48,821 nt of DNA from Paramagnetospirillum kuznetsovii (GCF_003284725.1 NZ_PGTO01000022.1:1-48821); one strand, 5' to 3'; positions 1 through 9,148 are shown, counted from the first letter of the stretch. The notes: generated by a model from the sequence alone, not told the origin. Translations and numbers: made by a program.

Positions 1-187
1 TGGCCAGCGGCCAGGTATGCCGCGCAAACAGGCCGGACACATGACTGCCCCAGACCGGTGGTGCCTGCTTCACATTTCCCTTGCAACGCAGGGGCCGTCC
101 ACACATGAACACAGATACACACAGATGAATTGAGAAAATATCCTATCTGTGTCCCGTGCAGCGGGGATCTGTGTTCATCTGTGGCCC
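1..187. repeat. Left terminal copy of dispersed repeat
   Basis: Bases 1-117 are the exact reverse complement of 48705-48821. After two mismatches the similarity continues to about base 187 with a small indel. The inner part contains the short motif CCACAgATGAACACAGAT in both orientations and a small GC hairpin (cccgtgcagcggg). No coding frame is convincing here. The motif resembles the CCACGAATGAACACGAAT repeats inside the urease operon. I read it as a dispersed non-coding repeat at which an assembly contig ended. Confidence 0.85.
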
Positions 188-222
188 ATGTCTTGGCCTA
201 TCCGCCGGAAAGTCGATAGACC

Positions 223-2313
223 CTAGAACACCGCCAAGATCACAGTCACGGTGGCGGTGACCATGGCGATGATGATGCCGGTGACCGCCGCCGTCTGGCG
301 GCCGATGCGATCTGCCTCGACGGCGCGCTCCTCGGTTTCGGTGATGATGTGCTTTATCTCTTCCTCGGCGGCATGGTACTGCGCCTGCGCCCAATGGAAT
401 TCGTGCTCGTCGCGCACCTTTTCGTCGACGTTTTCCAAAAGATTGTAGATCTCGACGATGGAGCCCTTGCGCACCAGCTTGGGAATTTCCTTTTCCAGCT
501 CCTTGCGCTTGACCCGACCGTGGAATCCGGCCACCACCGGCGCCAGAACCGCCCCCATCCAGCCCGCCAGCCCCGGCATGGATTCAGGCCCCAGGCGATA
601 TTGCAAGACGGCGTAGAGATTGAGCACCGCCAGCATCATGGTCCCCGGATTGGAATCGTTGAGCTGGTTGAGATTGCGGTCGATGTCCGAGCGCATGCGC
701 GCGCCCAGGAAGGCGGCGATATGGCGGTCCATGGGGCCGTTCTTACTGTCCGAGCGCTTGGCCGCCGCCGCGTTGAGCGCCGGCAGCAGTTCCTTTACGT
801 CCACCACGTATTCCTCGCCCAGCAGCGAGCTTTGGCAGGGCAGCGCGTCGTTCATTTCATACAGGCAGCGTTCCAACCCGAAGCCCATGCCGGTCGCCGC
901 CAGATAGTGACGCAACTCCTTGAAGTTCGTTTCCATCAGGGAATTGTCGGGCTGGTATTCCCCCCGGAAGCCGAACCACAACTTGGGCACCTCGCGCAGA
1001 ATGATCTCGGTCATCAGGCGGGTGTCGCTGCGGCTGGCGACCACCGCCGCCAAGGCGGGGCCGAAGCCGTCGGGCATGAAGTTGAAGCCCTTGTAGCGGA
1101 TGGGCGCCGCCGGATCCAAGATGATCAGCACCTTGCACAGCATCAGGTCGGTGGCGCTTTTCTTGTCGCTGCTCTCGTTAAGCGCCATGCGCACCACGTC
1201 GGCGACGATATTGGCCTTGTCCTTGTCCTCGACGGCGCGGCGCAGCCACAGCTCCACCTTGCCTTCGACCACCGGCGGAATCGCCTGTTCCCAGGCCTTG
1301 GACATGGCCTGGGACAATTCGCGACCGTTGAAATACTCCTTGCCCTGGAACGGAAAGCCGCGGGCCGCCCGCTTTTCGCCGCGCGGCTGCAGGGGAGACA
1401 TGCGACGCCCCGACCCCCACAGATCGATATCCTCGAGCCCCCACCGCAAGTCGCCGTCATCGCAGAGCAAGCCGCGCAGCAGCTCGATCATGGCCAGCGG
1501 CAGGCGCTCCTCGCCGATCAAGGTATTGTAGCTGCCATTCTGGATCTTGGAGGAGAGAACGGCCTCGTCGCTCATGCCCGCGCAGGGGTTACGCCCCAAC
1601 AGCAGCAGCGCGATGGTGACGCCCAGGGCATAGAAGTCGTCGGCGAAGGTGCCGCTGCCGCGCGCGATGGGGGTGCACATGCCCGATTCGATGGTCTCGA
1701 ACATGATGGGCTGGTCGAAGGCGGCGGGCGAGGACACGCAATCGCCAAAAGCGAGCCGATCGCCATTGCCGCTCATATCGAACAGATTGGTGGGGCGGAT
1801 GGCGCGATGGGTGACGCCGCGCGACGAGATTTCCTTGATGGCCGAGGTCAGCGGTTCGATCACCCGCTTGACGATCTCGTATTCGTCGATGCGCTTGAAT
1901 TCGCTTTTCATCGATGAGATGAAGCGTTTGCCGCCCGGCCTTTCGTAGATCACGGCCATGCATTGCCGTCCGGCCGGGGCCCAGTTCATCGGCCCCCATT
2001 CCACCAGTTGCTGCAATCCGGGCGAGGACACGCCCTTCAACGCCCGCATCACGGTGACTCGCGGCGGCAATTCAGGCTTGCAGATCAGGGCGTAGAGGGC
2101 GCGGTTGGCATCGCGCTTATCCTCGGCGGCGAATGCCTCGCCGCCCGGAGTGGACAGCTCCGGGATGGGATGATTGGAGCGGATCATGTAGCGATCGCGC
2201 AGCATGCCCGGCGGGCCGGCTACGGGTTGGACGACCTCTACCCTTTCCTCTTCCTCGACCTCGACTTCGGCGTGTTCGGCTTCTGCCATCTGCCCCATCC
2301 GTTTGTCGGCCAC
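223..2313 (-). CDS. Tail-anchored protein pseudokinase
   Basis: This 696-residue protein has a eukaryotic-like kinase fold in roughly residues 50-300. A lysine sits in the VAIK-like position (LYALICKP). The catalytic loop reads HRAIRPTN (residues 169-176) where active kinases have HRDxxxxN, and the metal-binding DFG is AFG (188-190). Both essential aspartates are therefore alanine. The later DDFYALG segment matches the conserved DxWxLG region, so the fold seems intact. The last about 26 residues (AAVTGIIIAMVTATVTVILAVF) form one hydrophobic helix ending at the stop, which suggests a tail anchor with the pseudokinase in the cytoplasm. An acidic stretch (EVEVEEEERVEVV) lies near the N-terminus. 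The middle and C-terminal parts are not recognised. The start is GTG at 2313; ATGs at 2298 and 2289 are possible alternatives. It lies 49 bp downstream of purA on the same strand. Confidence 0.8.
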   Translation of the reverse strand: MADKRMGQMAEAEHAEVEVEEEERVEVVQPVAGPPGMLRDRYMIRSNHPIPELSTPGGEAFAAEDKRDANRALYALICKPELPPRVTVMRALKGVSSPGLQQLVEWGPMNWAPAGRQCMAVIYERPGGKRFISSMKSEFKRIDEYEIVKRVIEPLTSAIKEISSRGVTHRAIRPTNLFDMSGNGDRLAFGDCVSSPAAFDQPIMFETIESGMCTPIARGSGTFADDFYALGVTIALLLLGRNPCAGMSDEAVLSSKIQNGSYNTLIGEERLPLAMIELLRGLLCDDGDLRWGLEDIDLWGSGRRMSPLQPRGEKRAARGFPFQGKEYFNGRELSQAMSKAWEQAIPPVVEGKVELWLRRAVEDKDKANIVADVVRMALNESSDKKSATDLMLCKVLIILDPAAPIRYKGFNFMPDGFGPALAAVVASRSDTRLMTEIILREVPKLWFGFRGEYQPDNSLMETNFKELRHYLAATGMGFGLERCLYEMNDALPCQSSLLGEEYVVDVKELLPALNAAAAKRSDSKNGPMDRHIAAFLGARMRSDIDRNLNQLNDSNPGTMMLAVLNLYAVLQYRLGPESMPGLAGWMGAVLAPVVAGFHGRVKRKELEKEIPKLVRKGSIVEIYNLLENVDEKVRDEHEFHWAQAQYHAAEEEIKHIITETEERAVEADRIGRQTAAVTGIIIAMVTATVTVILAVF

Positions 2314-2362
2314 GGACCGCCGACGCGGCTAACACTTTAGAGGCAGCCGCGCCGTCCGACAA

Positions 2363-3652
2363 TCATGTCGCGAAAGGATCGTGGACCAGAATGGTGTCGT
2401 CACGCTCCGGGCTGGTGGACAGCATGGAGACCGGCGCCTCGATCAGTTCCTCGATACGGCGGATATACTTGTTGGCCGAGGCGGGAAGATCATTCCACGA
2501 GCGGGCGCCATAGGTGCTTTCCGACCAGCCGGGCATGGTCTCGTAGATGGGCTCCACATCCGCCTGGCGGGACTGCGAGGCCGGATAATGGGCCAGGGTC
2601 TGGCCCTGGGATTTGTAGCCGACGCAGATCTTCAGCTCGTCCAGGCCGTCCAGCACGTCCAGCTTGGTCAGCGCGATGCCGTTGATGCCGCCGACCTTGA
2701 TGGCCTGGCGCACCATCACCGCGTCGAGCCAGCCGCAGCGGCGGCGGCGGCCGGTGACGGTACCGAACTCGCGGCCGCGATCGCCGATGCGCTCGCCGAT
2801 GGAGTCGAACAGCTCGGTGGGAAACGGACCGGAACCGACCCGGGTGGTGTAGGCCTTGCAGATGCCCAGCACATAGCCCACCTGCCCCGGCCCCACCCCC
2901 GCGCCGGTCCCGGCATTGCCCGACACGGTGTTGGACGAGGTCACATAGGGATAGGTGCCGTGGTCCACGTCGAGCATGGCCCCCTGGGCGCCCTCGAACA
3001 GTACCCACTTCTTGGTATGGCGGATTTCGTCCAGGCGCTTCCACACCACGTCGGCGAAGGGCAGGATCCTGGGCGCGACCTCCAGCAGCTTGTTCAGCAC
3101 TTCCTGGCCGTCCACCTCGGCGGCGCCCAGGCCGCGCAACAGGGCGTTGTGGTGACGCAGCAGCGTCTCGATCTTGGCTTCCAGCACCGCCCGGTCGTCC
3201 AGGTCGCAGACCCGGATGGCGCGGCGCCCCACCCGGTCCTCGTAGGCGGGACCGATGCCGCGCCCGGTGGTGCCGATCTTGGCCGAACCGCTGGCCTCTT
3301 CCCGCGCCTTGTCGAGATGGGCGTGCAGCGGCAGGATCAGGCAGGCGTTCTCGGCCACCTTGAGCACATCGGGGGTGATGTCGATGCCTTGGGCCTTGAT
3401 GCGGGCGATCTCGTCCAGCAGCGCCCAGGGGTCCACCACCACGCCGTTGCCGATCAGCGACAGCTTTCCGCGCACGACGCCCGACGGCAACAGCGACAGC
3501 TTGTAGGTCACGCCGTTGATGACCAGGGTATGACCGGCGTTATGACCGCCCTGGAAGCGAACCACCACATCGGCGCGCTCGCTGAGCCAATCGACGATCT
3601 TGCCCTTGCCTTCGTCGCCCCACTGAGCGCCGACCACCGCGACATTCGCCAT
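2363..3652 (-). CDS. purA: Adenylosuccinate synthetase
   Basis: PurA makes adenylosuccinate from IMP, aspartate and GTP, the first committed step to AMP. The 429-residue length is normal. The N-terminus carries the family signature [11 protein letters not shown] (residues 8-18) with the GTP-binding loop and catalytic Asp, followed by [10 protein letters not shown] with the catalytic His. The motif [12 protein letters not shown] is also present. ATG at 3652 is preceded by an AAGGA ribosome-binding site. hisZ ends 17 bp upstream on the same strand, so the two are probably co-transcribed, an arrangement common in Alphaproteobacteria. Confidence 0.98.
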   Translation of the reverse strand: MANVAVVGAQWGDEGKGKIVDWLSERADVVVRFQGGHNAGHTLVINGVTYKLSLLPSGVVRGKLSLIGNGVVVDPWALLDEIARIKAQGIDITPDVLKVAENACLILPLHAHLDKAREEASGSAKIGTTGRGIGPAYEDRVGRRAIRVCDLDDRAVLEAKIETLLRHHNALLRGLGAAEVDGQEVLNKLLEVAPRILPFADVVWKRLDEIRHTKKWVLFEGAQGAMLDVDHGTYPYVTSSNTVSGNAGTGAGVGPGQVGYVLGICKAYTTRVGSGPFPTELFDSIGERIGDRGREFGTVTGRRRRCGWLDAVMVRQAIKVGGINGIALTKLDVLDGLDELKICVGYKSQGQTLAHYPASQSRQADVEPIYETMPGWSESTYGARSWNDLPASANKYIRRIEELIEAPVSMLSTSPERDDTILVHDPFAT

Positions 3653-3669
3653 TCTCGTCGTCCTTTACC

Positions 3670-4806
3670 CTAGTGAATCTCAACAATACCGTCCGCGCCG
3701 AGCAGATGCCCACAGCCCAGACGCTTGGCTTCCGCCGTCGATGCCGAATCCGGCTCCAGTCCGGCGACGGTGACGAATCCCCGGTCCCTGATCGCCTGGG
3801 CCGTGGCCCTGGGCGTGCCCGGCGGCACCAACACCCGCGCCTTGGCCTTGGGGCGCGACAGGGCCGACAGCACCGAGTCCATGAACAAGGTGGCGCCGGT
3901 GGCGGGCTCGGAGCCACCCGCCAGATAACGGCCACCCCGCCCCAACTCGGCCCCTATGTTACGGGCGAACAGGGTGAAGCCGACACCGGTATGATACTCG
4001 AAGCCGCGATTTTCCACCGGATCGACGGTCAGCGCCAGTCCGGGCAGATCGGCGCGCACCAAATCCACCACCCGAGACAGGCGGTCGCGTTCCTGGGCGG
4101 CGGCGGGCGGCAGCGCCAAAGCCTTGAGGGCGGCGATGGCGCGGTCGGCGGGACCGGCCGCCGCGATCAGGGCGCGCAACAGCGGCGTCGCCTCGCCCGC
4201 ATCGGCCACCATGGCGGTGTCCTTGTGATCCAAGGCGGCGCGCATGCGCTCGGCCAGGGCGCCGGTGATGCCCAATTCGGCGAACAGAACCGGGACCAAG
4301 GTCGGCAGGGCGAGATCGACACTGACACCGGGCACGCCCAGAACCATCAGGGATTCGGCGCTCAGCACCAGGATCTCGGCATCGGCGGCGGGCGAATCGC
4401 TACCGATCAGCTCGATGCCCGCCTGACCGAACTGGCGTTCGGGGCGCAGTTGCGTCCCCTTCACCCGCAACACCTGACCGGCATAGGACAGCCGCAGCGG
4501 CCGGGGTTCCTGGGCCAGCCGGGTGGTGGCGATGCGGGCCACCTGCGGCGTCATGTCGGCGCGCAGGCCCATCATCCGCTGGCTGAGCGGGTCCATCACC
4601 CGGAAGGTATGGGACGAGGTGGCGGCGCCAGCGCCGTCCAGCAGGCTTTCCTCGAATTCAATCAGCGGCGGCTTGACCCGCTCATAGCCGTGAGCCGCGA
4701 AATGAGTCATCACCCCGCTGACGACACTTGCCTCGAAGGCGGCATCGGGCGGCAGCAGGTCGCGCAGGCCGCCGGGCAGCAAGGCGCGATTGGCGTAATC
4801 GGTCAT
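3670..4806 (-). CDS. hisZ: ATP phosphoribosyltransferase regulatory subunit HisZ
   Basis: HisZ is a histidyl-tRNA synthetase paralogue that activates and gives feedback control to the short form of HisG, the first enzyme of histidine synthesis. The 378-residue protein has the class II aminoacyl-tRNA synthetase core (PGGLRDLLPPDA near the N-terminus, MRADMT-like motif LRADMTPQVAR, and GIELIGSDSPAADAEIL). It has no full anticodon-binding domain and is shorter than a true HisRS (about 420 residues). hisG is not in the window. The gene lies directly upstream of purA. Confidence 0.93.
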   Translation of the reverse strand: MTDYANRALLPGGLRDLLPPDAAFEASVVSGVMTHFAAHGYERVKPPLIEFEESLLDGAGAATSSHTFRVMDPLSQRMMGLRADMTPQVARIATTRLAQEPRPLRLSYAGQVLRVKGTQLRPERQFGQAGIELIGSDSPAADAEILVLSAESLMVLGVPGVSVDLALPTLVPVLFAELGITGALAERMRAALDHKDTAMVADAGEATPLLRALIAAAGPADRAIAALKALALPPAAAQERDRLSRVVDLVRADLPGLALTVDPVENRGFEYHTGVGFTLFARNIGAELGRGGRYLAGGSEPATGATLFMDSVLSALSRPKAKARVLVPPGTPRATAQAIRDRGFVTVAGLEPDSASTAEAKRLGCGHLLGADGIVEIH

Positions 4807-4924
4807 CGGAGATGTCGCAACCTGAAAAATGGACGGCCATCGCCGCCCTGTTATTCGAGCAACAGCCTAGGTATCGCTTTTAGCGCGGAACGGCAAACGG
4901 AAATGACGGTGTGACGGGGCTGCG

Positions 4925-6319
4925 TCAGAACCTGTTGCGATTTCCCAGCTCTTCCAGACTGGACATCACCCCCTTTGAGGCCTCCGCCGCCAGGGCGATG
5001 GACACCAGGGCGCCGTCCAGATCACCAGCCTTGAAGCGGCGCGCCGCATCGATACCGTGTTGGTGAACCTCGCGGTGGGGCTGTTCCAACCGGGCGAAGG
5101 CGGGATGCGACAGAATGCTTTGATCCTGCAAGGTGGCGCACCATTTCCCCAGTCGACACTTGGTATGGTCGGCCAAATCGTCGGGATTGAGGATTTCGCG
5201 TCCCACCACCATGTCGGCCAGCCGCTTGCGCCACAACATGTGATCGGACTTGGCCACATGCAGGGTAAAATCCTCGATCTCCAGATCGGCCATGCCGTTC
5301 AATGTGGCCACCACCTTCTTGGAGGCGCTGTCCATTTCCTGGACCACATCGCCGATGGTCGCGACATTGTTGGCGGCCAGATTGGCGATGGCCCCCACGC
5401 CTTCCGAGACATCCTGGGACGCGGCGGTCTGCTGGCTGAGAATGCCAGCGATTTCAGCCATCTTGATCGAGACCCCCTCCACCTGCCCGGCGAGGCGGCG
5501 CATGCCGTTGCTGGTGGCATTGATGACATCCTCGCCGCGCTGGACCGCCTCGGCGCCTTCCTGCATGGTCCGAACGATCTCGCCCATTTCGACCCGCAAG
5601 TTTTCAATTCGGCTGCGGATATCCACCGTGGCCTTGCCGGTCTGATTGGCCAGGGTCTTGACCTCGTTGGCCACCACCGCGAAGCCCTTACCGGCGTCTC
5701 CCGCCCGCGCCGCCTCGATGGTGGCGTTCAGCGCCAGCAGATTGGTCTGCGAGGCGATATCCTCGATCTGATTGACGATATCGCCGATCTTCACCGAGGC
5801 TTGCGCCAGGACATCCACCTTGCTGGCGGCGGCCTTCACCGCCTCGGCGATGGAATGCATGGCATGGATGGCCTGATCGGCGGCGGATTGGCCGTCTTGG
5901 GCGACGGATTGGGCCGAGCGGGCTTCCTCGGCGGCGGCATCGGAATTCCGCGCGATCTCGCCGACGCTGGCGACCAGTTCCTCGGAAGCCGCCGCGATGG
6001 CCTGGCTGCGCCGATCCACCTCGTTGACGTCGCGCATCATGCCCGCCGCCTTGGTGACGGCCTCGTTGATATTGACCGAAAGCTCCACATCCATGGCAAG
6101 GGTCGCCTTGGCCTTGCCCTCCAACAGTCGGGCGGCTTCCTTCAACTTACGGGTCAGGGAGCAATCGCCGTCGGGAACGCTGTGGTATTTTCCGGCGATG
6201 ATCATGTCCACCGTCGCCTCGATGGCGGCCATTGGGCTTTTCACGATGGTATCGGATTCACATGACCGATCACTCACAACCGCAGGCTCGGCGCCGCGCG
6301 AAGAAAATATCCAAGACAT
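4925..6319 (-). CDS. Soluble methyl-accepting chemoreceptor with CZB zinc-binding domain
   Basis: A cytoplasmic chemoreceptor: no membrane segment is visible in about 464 residues. The central coiled-coil signalling domain contains the hairpin tip [21 protein letters not shown]. The last about 110 residues form a chemoreceptor zinc-binding (CZB) domain, with the pattern [18 protein letters not shown] and PHREVHQHG supplying the expected 3His/1Cys set. CZB receptors are known to respond to zinc or hypochlorite-type oxidants, or to bind c-di-GMP-related partners in other proteins; the ligand here is unknown. I chose the ATG at 6319 (MSWIFSSRG), which has a GGGAGGGG ribosome-binding site; a TTG at 6370 would add 17 residues. 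No che genes are nearby. Confidence 0.93.
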   Translation of the reverse strand: MSWIFSSRGAEPAVVSDRSCESDTIVKSPMAAIEATVDMIIAGKYHSVPDGDCSLTRKLKEAARLLEGKAKATLAMDVELSVNINEAVTKAAGMMRDVNEVDRRSQAIAAASEELVASVGEIARNSDAAAEEARSAQSVAQDGQSAADQAIHAMHSIAEAVKAAASKVDVLAQASVKIGDIVNQIEDIASQTNLLALNATIEAARAGDAGKGFAVVANEVKTLANQTGKATVDIRSRIENLRVEMGEIVRTMQEGAEAVQRGEDVINATSNGMRRLAGQVEGVSIKMAEIAGILSQQTAASQDVSEGVGAIANLAANNVATIGDVVQEMDSASKKVVATLNGMADLEIEDFTLHVAKSDHMLWRKRLADMVVGREILNPDDLADHTKCRLGKWCATLQDQSILSHPAFARLEQPHREVHQHGIDAARRFKAGDLDGALVSIALAAEASKGVMSSLEELGNRNRF

Positions 6320-6399
6320 CCTATCCCACCCCTCCCGAATGACCGCCACCCCTGGCAGCCCCCTATCCAAAAGGGTAGCATTGGAGACGTTCTAGAGCA

Positions 6400-6485
6400 C
6401 CACCAATTGATCAACCGATACCTATGGTGTAATAGGCATATATTTCGTATGTGCATACCACATGTTGAATATTGTCGACAACACC
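6400..6485. promoter_or_regulatory. Palindrome-rich intergenic region between the chemoreceptor and radical SAM genes
   Basis: The 286-bp divergent gap 6320-6605 has no gene. Its AT-rich core holds several short inverted repeats in under 90 bp: TTGATCAA, CCTAT-N6-ATAGG (6421-6436), GTATG-TG-CATAC, and the perfect palindrome TTGTCGACAA (about 6472-6481). The 13-mer ATACCACATGTTG (6455-6467) recurs at 47458-47470 in front of yebC. These look like regulator-binding sites for one or both flanking genes. No convincing -35/-10 pair was found. Confidence 0.4.
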
Positions 6486-6605
6486 CCACAAGCTCGGTGA
6501 CCTGGGAAACGCCGCTTCAGCGCCTCCGCCGCCCATGGGCCGCAGGACATTGACCCGCCTCCGCCCGGTGGCGCACAATGCCGAAGCCCCCTTCGGAGAC
6601 GGCCA

Positions 6606-7451
6606 GTGAACGACGCGCCGCAAGACATTTTCGACCTTCCTTTCGGCATCGAGATGGATATCGCGCAGTCGTGCAATCTCCACTGCCGTTTTTGCACCCA
6701 TTACTCCAACTACGGATTGAAGGGACTGGTTTCGCTGCGCGAATCGGCCCCCTGGCTGGCGGCTTTGAAGGCCCGCGTCCGGCCGCGCCATTTCCAGATC
6801 CTGGGCGGCGAGCCCACTCTCAACCCCGAACTGTGCGACTATATCGTCCTGGCCCGCGAGCTGTGGCCCGAGGTGGAGTTGATCGTTGCCAGCAACGGCC
6901 TGCTGTTGGATCGCCAGCCGGAATTGTGGCGGACCCTGGCCGATACCGGCGCCAAGCTGGCCATCAGCCGCCATTCCCAGTTGGACCAGGCCTATCTGCA
7001 GCGCTTCGAGCCCGCCCTGGTCGCCGCCCGTGAGCAGGCGGAGCGCCATGGCGTCGACATGGTGGTGCGCGAAGGCTACTACGCCTTTGCGCGGAATTAT
7101 CTGGGCGAAGGCCCCACCATGCGCCCCTATGCCGAGGGCGCGCCACAGCAATCCTGGGAGCTGTGCACCAGCAAATTCTGCACGACGCTGTACAAGGGGC
7201 GGCTGTGGAAATGCCCGCCCATCGCCTTCCTGGATCTGGTGACCGCGAAGTTCGGGCTCCAGGACGTGCCGGAGTGGCAGCCCTATCTTGCCTATCAGGG
7301 CCTCGACGTCATGGCTTCGGCGGCCGAATACGCCGCCTTCCTCAATGCCAATTATGCGCCGGAGCATATTTGCGGCATGTGCCCCACCCGATGGGAGCTG
7401 CACGAGCACACCGATGTGCTGACGGCGCCGCGTTTCCCAGCCGCCCAATAA
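6606..7451 (+). CDS. Radical SAM protein with C-terminal cysteine cluster
   Basis: A 281-residue radical SAM protein. The CNLHCRFC segment (about residues 23-30) is the CxxxCxxC motif that binds the 4Fe-4S cluster and S-adenosylmethionine, and ILGGEPTL is the GGE-type SAM-binding motif. Further cysteines in CTSKFC, KCPP and CGMC suggest an auxiliary SPASM-like cluster near the C-terminus. Radical SAM/SPASM enzymes often modify peptides, but no precursor peptide, transporter or partner is visible here. The substrate is unknown. The start is GTG at 6606 after a GGAGAC ribosome-binding site. A shared bidirectional terminator follows. Confidence 0.85.
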   Translation: MNDAPQDIFDLPFGIEMDIAQSCNLHCRFCTHYSNYGLKGLVSLRESAPWLAALKARVRPRHFQILGGEPTLNPELCDYIVLARELWPEVELIVASNGLLLDRQPELWRTLADTGAKLAISRHSQLDQAYLQRFEPALVAAREQAERHGVDMVVREGYYAFARNYLGEGPTMRPYAEGAPQQSWELCTSKFCTTLYKGRLWKCPPIAFLDLVTAKFGLQDVPEWQPYLAYQGLDVMASAAEYAAFLNANYAPEHICGMCPTRWELHEHTDVLTAPRFPAAQ

Positions 7452-7453
7452 AA

Positions 7454-7483
7454 AACCCCGCCGGACCGAAATCCGACGGGGTT
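7454..7483. terminator. Bidirectional rho-independent terminator
   Basis: A hairpin with a CCCCG(T/G)CGGA-type stem lies between the convergent radical SAM gene and serA. On the minus strand it is followed by a run of six T, a classic terminator for serA. On the plus strand it immediately follows the radical SAM stop codon and is followed by a weaker T-rich stretch. Confidence 0.88.
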
Positions 7484-7500
7484 TCGTCTCCGATCCAGGA

Positions 7501-9078
7501 TCAGAATTTCAGCGCCTTGGCCTGCACCACCTGCGGCAGCGCCCGCACCTTCTCCAGCAGCTCGCTGCCGACCGGCTGATCCACCTGGGTCAGCAGGATG
7601 GCGTCGCCGCCCGACACAGAGCGGCCGAGATGGAAGGTTGCGATATTGACGCCGTTCTGACCCAGCAGGGTGCCCAGGGCGCCGATGAAGCCCGGCTTAT
7701 CCTGATTGGTGACGTAGAGCATGTTGGGGCCAAGCTCGGCCTCGATGGAAATGCCCTTGATGTCGACCACGCGGGCCTTGTCGCCGCCGAACAGAGTCCC
7801 GGCCACCGAGCGTTCGCGCTGGTCGGTGGTAACGGTCAGGCGGACCAGGGTGTGATAGTCGCCCTCGCTCTCGGACTTGACCTCGGACACCTTGATATTG
7901 CGTTCCTTGGCCACGACAGGCGCGTTGACCATGTTGACGGCCTCGTTCATGGGCTTCAGCAGCCCTTCCAGCACCACGGCGGTCAGCGGCTTGGTGTTGA
8001 GGCTGGCCACATGGCCGAGATACTCGATCTTGACTTCCTTGATGCCGGTTTCGGTCAGTTGACCGGCGAAGCTGCCCAACTGATTGGCCAGCGTCATATA
8101 GGGGCGCAGCTTGGGCGCGTCCTCGGCCGAGACCGAGGGAATGTTCAAGGCATTGGTCACGGCGCCGGTCAGCAGATAGTCGGCCATCTGCTCGGCCACC
8201 TGCAGCGCGACGTTTTCCTGGGCTTCCGAGGTCGAGGCCCCCAGATGCGGCGTGCAGACCACCTTTTCATTGCCGAACAGGATGTTCTCCTTGGCTGGCT
8301 CGGCCTTGAACACGTCCAGCGCCGCCCCGGCCACATGACCGGATTCGATGGCCGCCTTCAGATCCTCTTCCACCACCAGACCGCCACGGGCGCAGTTGAT
8401 GATGCGAACCCCCTTCTTCATCTTGGCCATGGACTTGGCGTCGATGATGTTGCGGGTGGCATCGGTCAGCGGCGTGTGGAGCGTGATGAAGTCGGCGCGG
8501 GGGAACAGCTCGTCCAGCTCCACCTTCTCGACATTCAGCTCCTTGGCGCGCTCATGCGACAGGAAGGGGTCATAGGCGATGACGCGCATGCGCAGACCCT
8601 GGGCGCGATCGGCGACGATGGCGCCGATATTGCCGCAGCCGACGATGCCCAACACCTTGCCGGTCAGCTCGACGCCCATGAACTTGGACTTTTCCCACTT
8701 GCCCGCATGGGTGCTGGCGTCGGCCTGGGGAATGTCGCGGGCCAGGGCGAACATCATGGCGATGGCGTGTTCGGCCGTCGTGATGGAATTGCCGAAGGGG
8801 GTGTTCATGACCACGATGCCGCGCGCAGTGGCGGCGGGCACATCCACGTTGTCGACGCCGATGCCGGCGCGCCCGACGACTTTCAAATTGGCGGCGGCGG
8901 CCAGGATCTCGGCGGTGACCTTGGTGTTGGAGCGGATGGCGAGACCATCGTAATTGCCGATGATGGCCTTCAACTCGTCGGGGGCGAGGCCGACCTTGAC
9001 GTCGGTCTCGATGCCGCGATCCTTGAAGATCTGGACGGCGGCCGGGCTCAGCTTGTCGCTGATCAGGACTTTGGGCAT
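7501..9078 (-). CDS. serA: D-3-phosphoglycerate dehydrogenase
   Basis: SerA oxidises 3-phosphoglycerate to 3-phosphohydroxypyruvate with NAD, the first step of serine synthesis. At 525 residues it is the long form. It has an N-terminal substrate domain, a Rossmann NAD-binding motif GIVGCGNIG (about 145-153), catalytic Arg/Glu/His in INCARGGLV, the AEPA region and CTPHLGAST, an intervening ASB-type domain, and a C-terminal ACT domain (NQDKPGFIGALGTLLG) that usually binds serine for feedback control. ATG at 9078 has a GAGGGAG ribosome-binding site. serC lies 70 bp upstream on the same strand, with a strong hairpin between them. Confidence 0.98.
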   Translation of the reverse strand: MPKVLISDKLSPAAVQIFKDRGIETDVKVGLAPDELKAIIGNYDGLAIRSNTKVTAEILAAAANLKVVGRAGIGVDNVDVPAATARGIVVMNTPFGNSITTAEHAIAMMFALARDIPQADASTHAGKWEKSKFMGVELTGKVLGIVGCGNIGAIVADRAQGLRMRVIAYDPFLSHERAKELNVEKVELDELFPRADFITLHTPLTDATRNIIDAKSMAKMKKGVRIINCARGGLVVEEDLKAAIESGHVAGAALDVFKAEPAKENILFGNEKVVCTPHLGASTSEAQENVALQVAEQMADYLLTGAVTNALNIPSVSAEDAPKLRPYMTLANQLGSFAGQLTETGIKEVKIEYLGHVASLNTKPLTAVVLEGLLKPMNEAVNMVNAPVVAKERNIKVSEVKSESEGDYHTLVRLTVTTDQRERSVAGTLFGGDKARVVDIKGISIEAELGPNMLYVTNQDKPGFIGALGTLLGQNGVNIATFHLGRSVSGGDAILLTQVDQPVGSELLEKVRALPQVVQAKALKF

Positions 9079-9099
9079 GACAACTCCCTCATGGTATTC

Positions 9100-9128
9100 G
9101 GGCGCCGCTTCGCAATGAAGCGGCGCCC
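9100..9128 (-). promoter_or_regulatory. Intercistronic hairpin between serC and serA
   Basis: A perfect 12-bp stem (9100-9111 with 9117-9128) and 5-base loop sit between serC and serA. On the operon strand there is no following T run, so it is probably not a full terminator. It may act as an mRNA-processing or stability element, or a partial terminator that tunes the serC:serA ratio. Confidence 0.55.
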
Positions 9129-9148
9129 GTGTTTTGTGTTGATTTGGC

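Noticed and set aside
1-222. Insertion-sequence end at the window margin
   Set aside because: No transposase fragment is visible and the repeat consists of short nested motifs; a non-coding dispersed repeat fits better.
349-1917. 522-codon open frame on the plus strand opposite the pseudokinase gene
   Set aside because: His/Gln/Arg/Gly-rich composition typical of antisense frames in GC-rich DNA; no recognisable domain, and the minus-strand frame has kinase-fold features.
6411-7448. 345-codon frame opposite the radical SAM gene
   Set aside because: Antisense shadow; the plus strand encodes clear radical SAM motifs with a ribosome-binding site.
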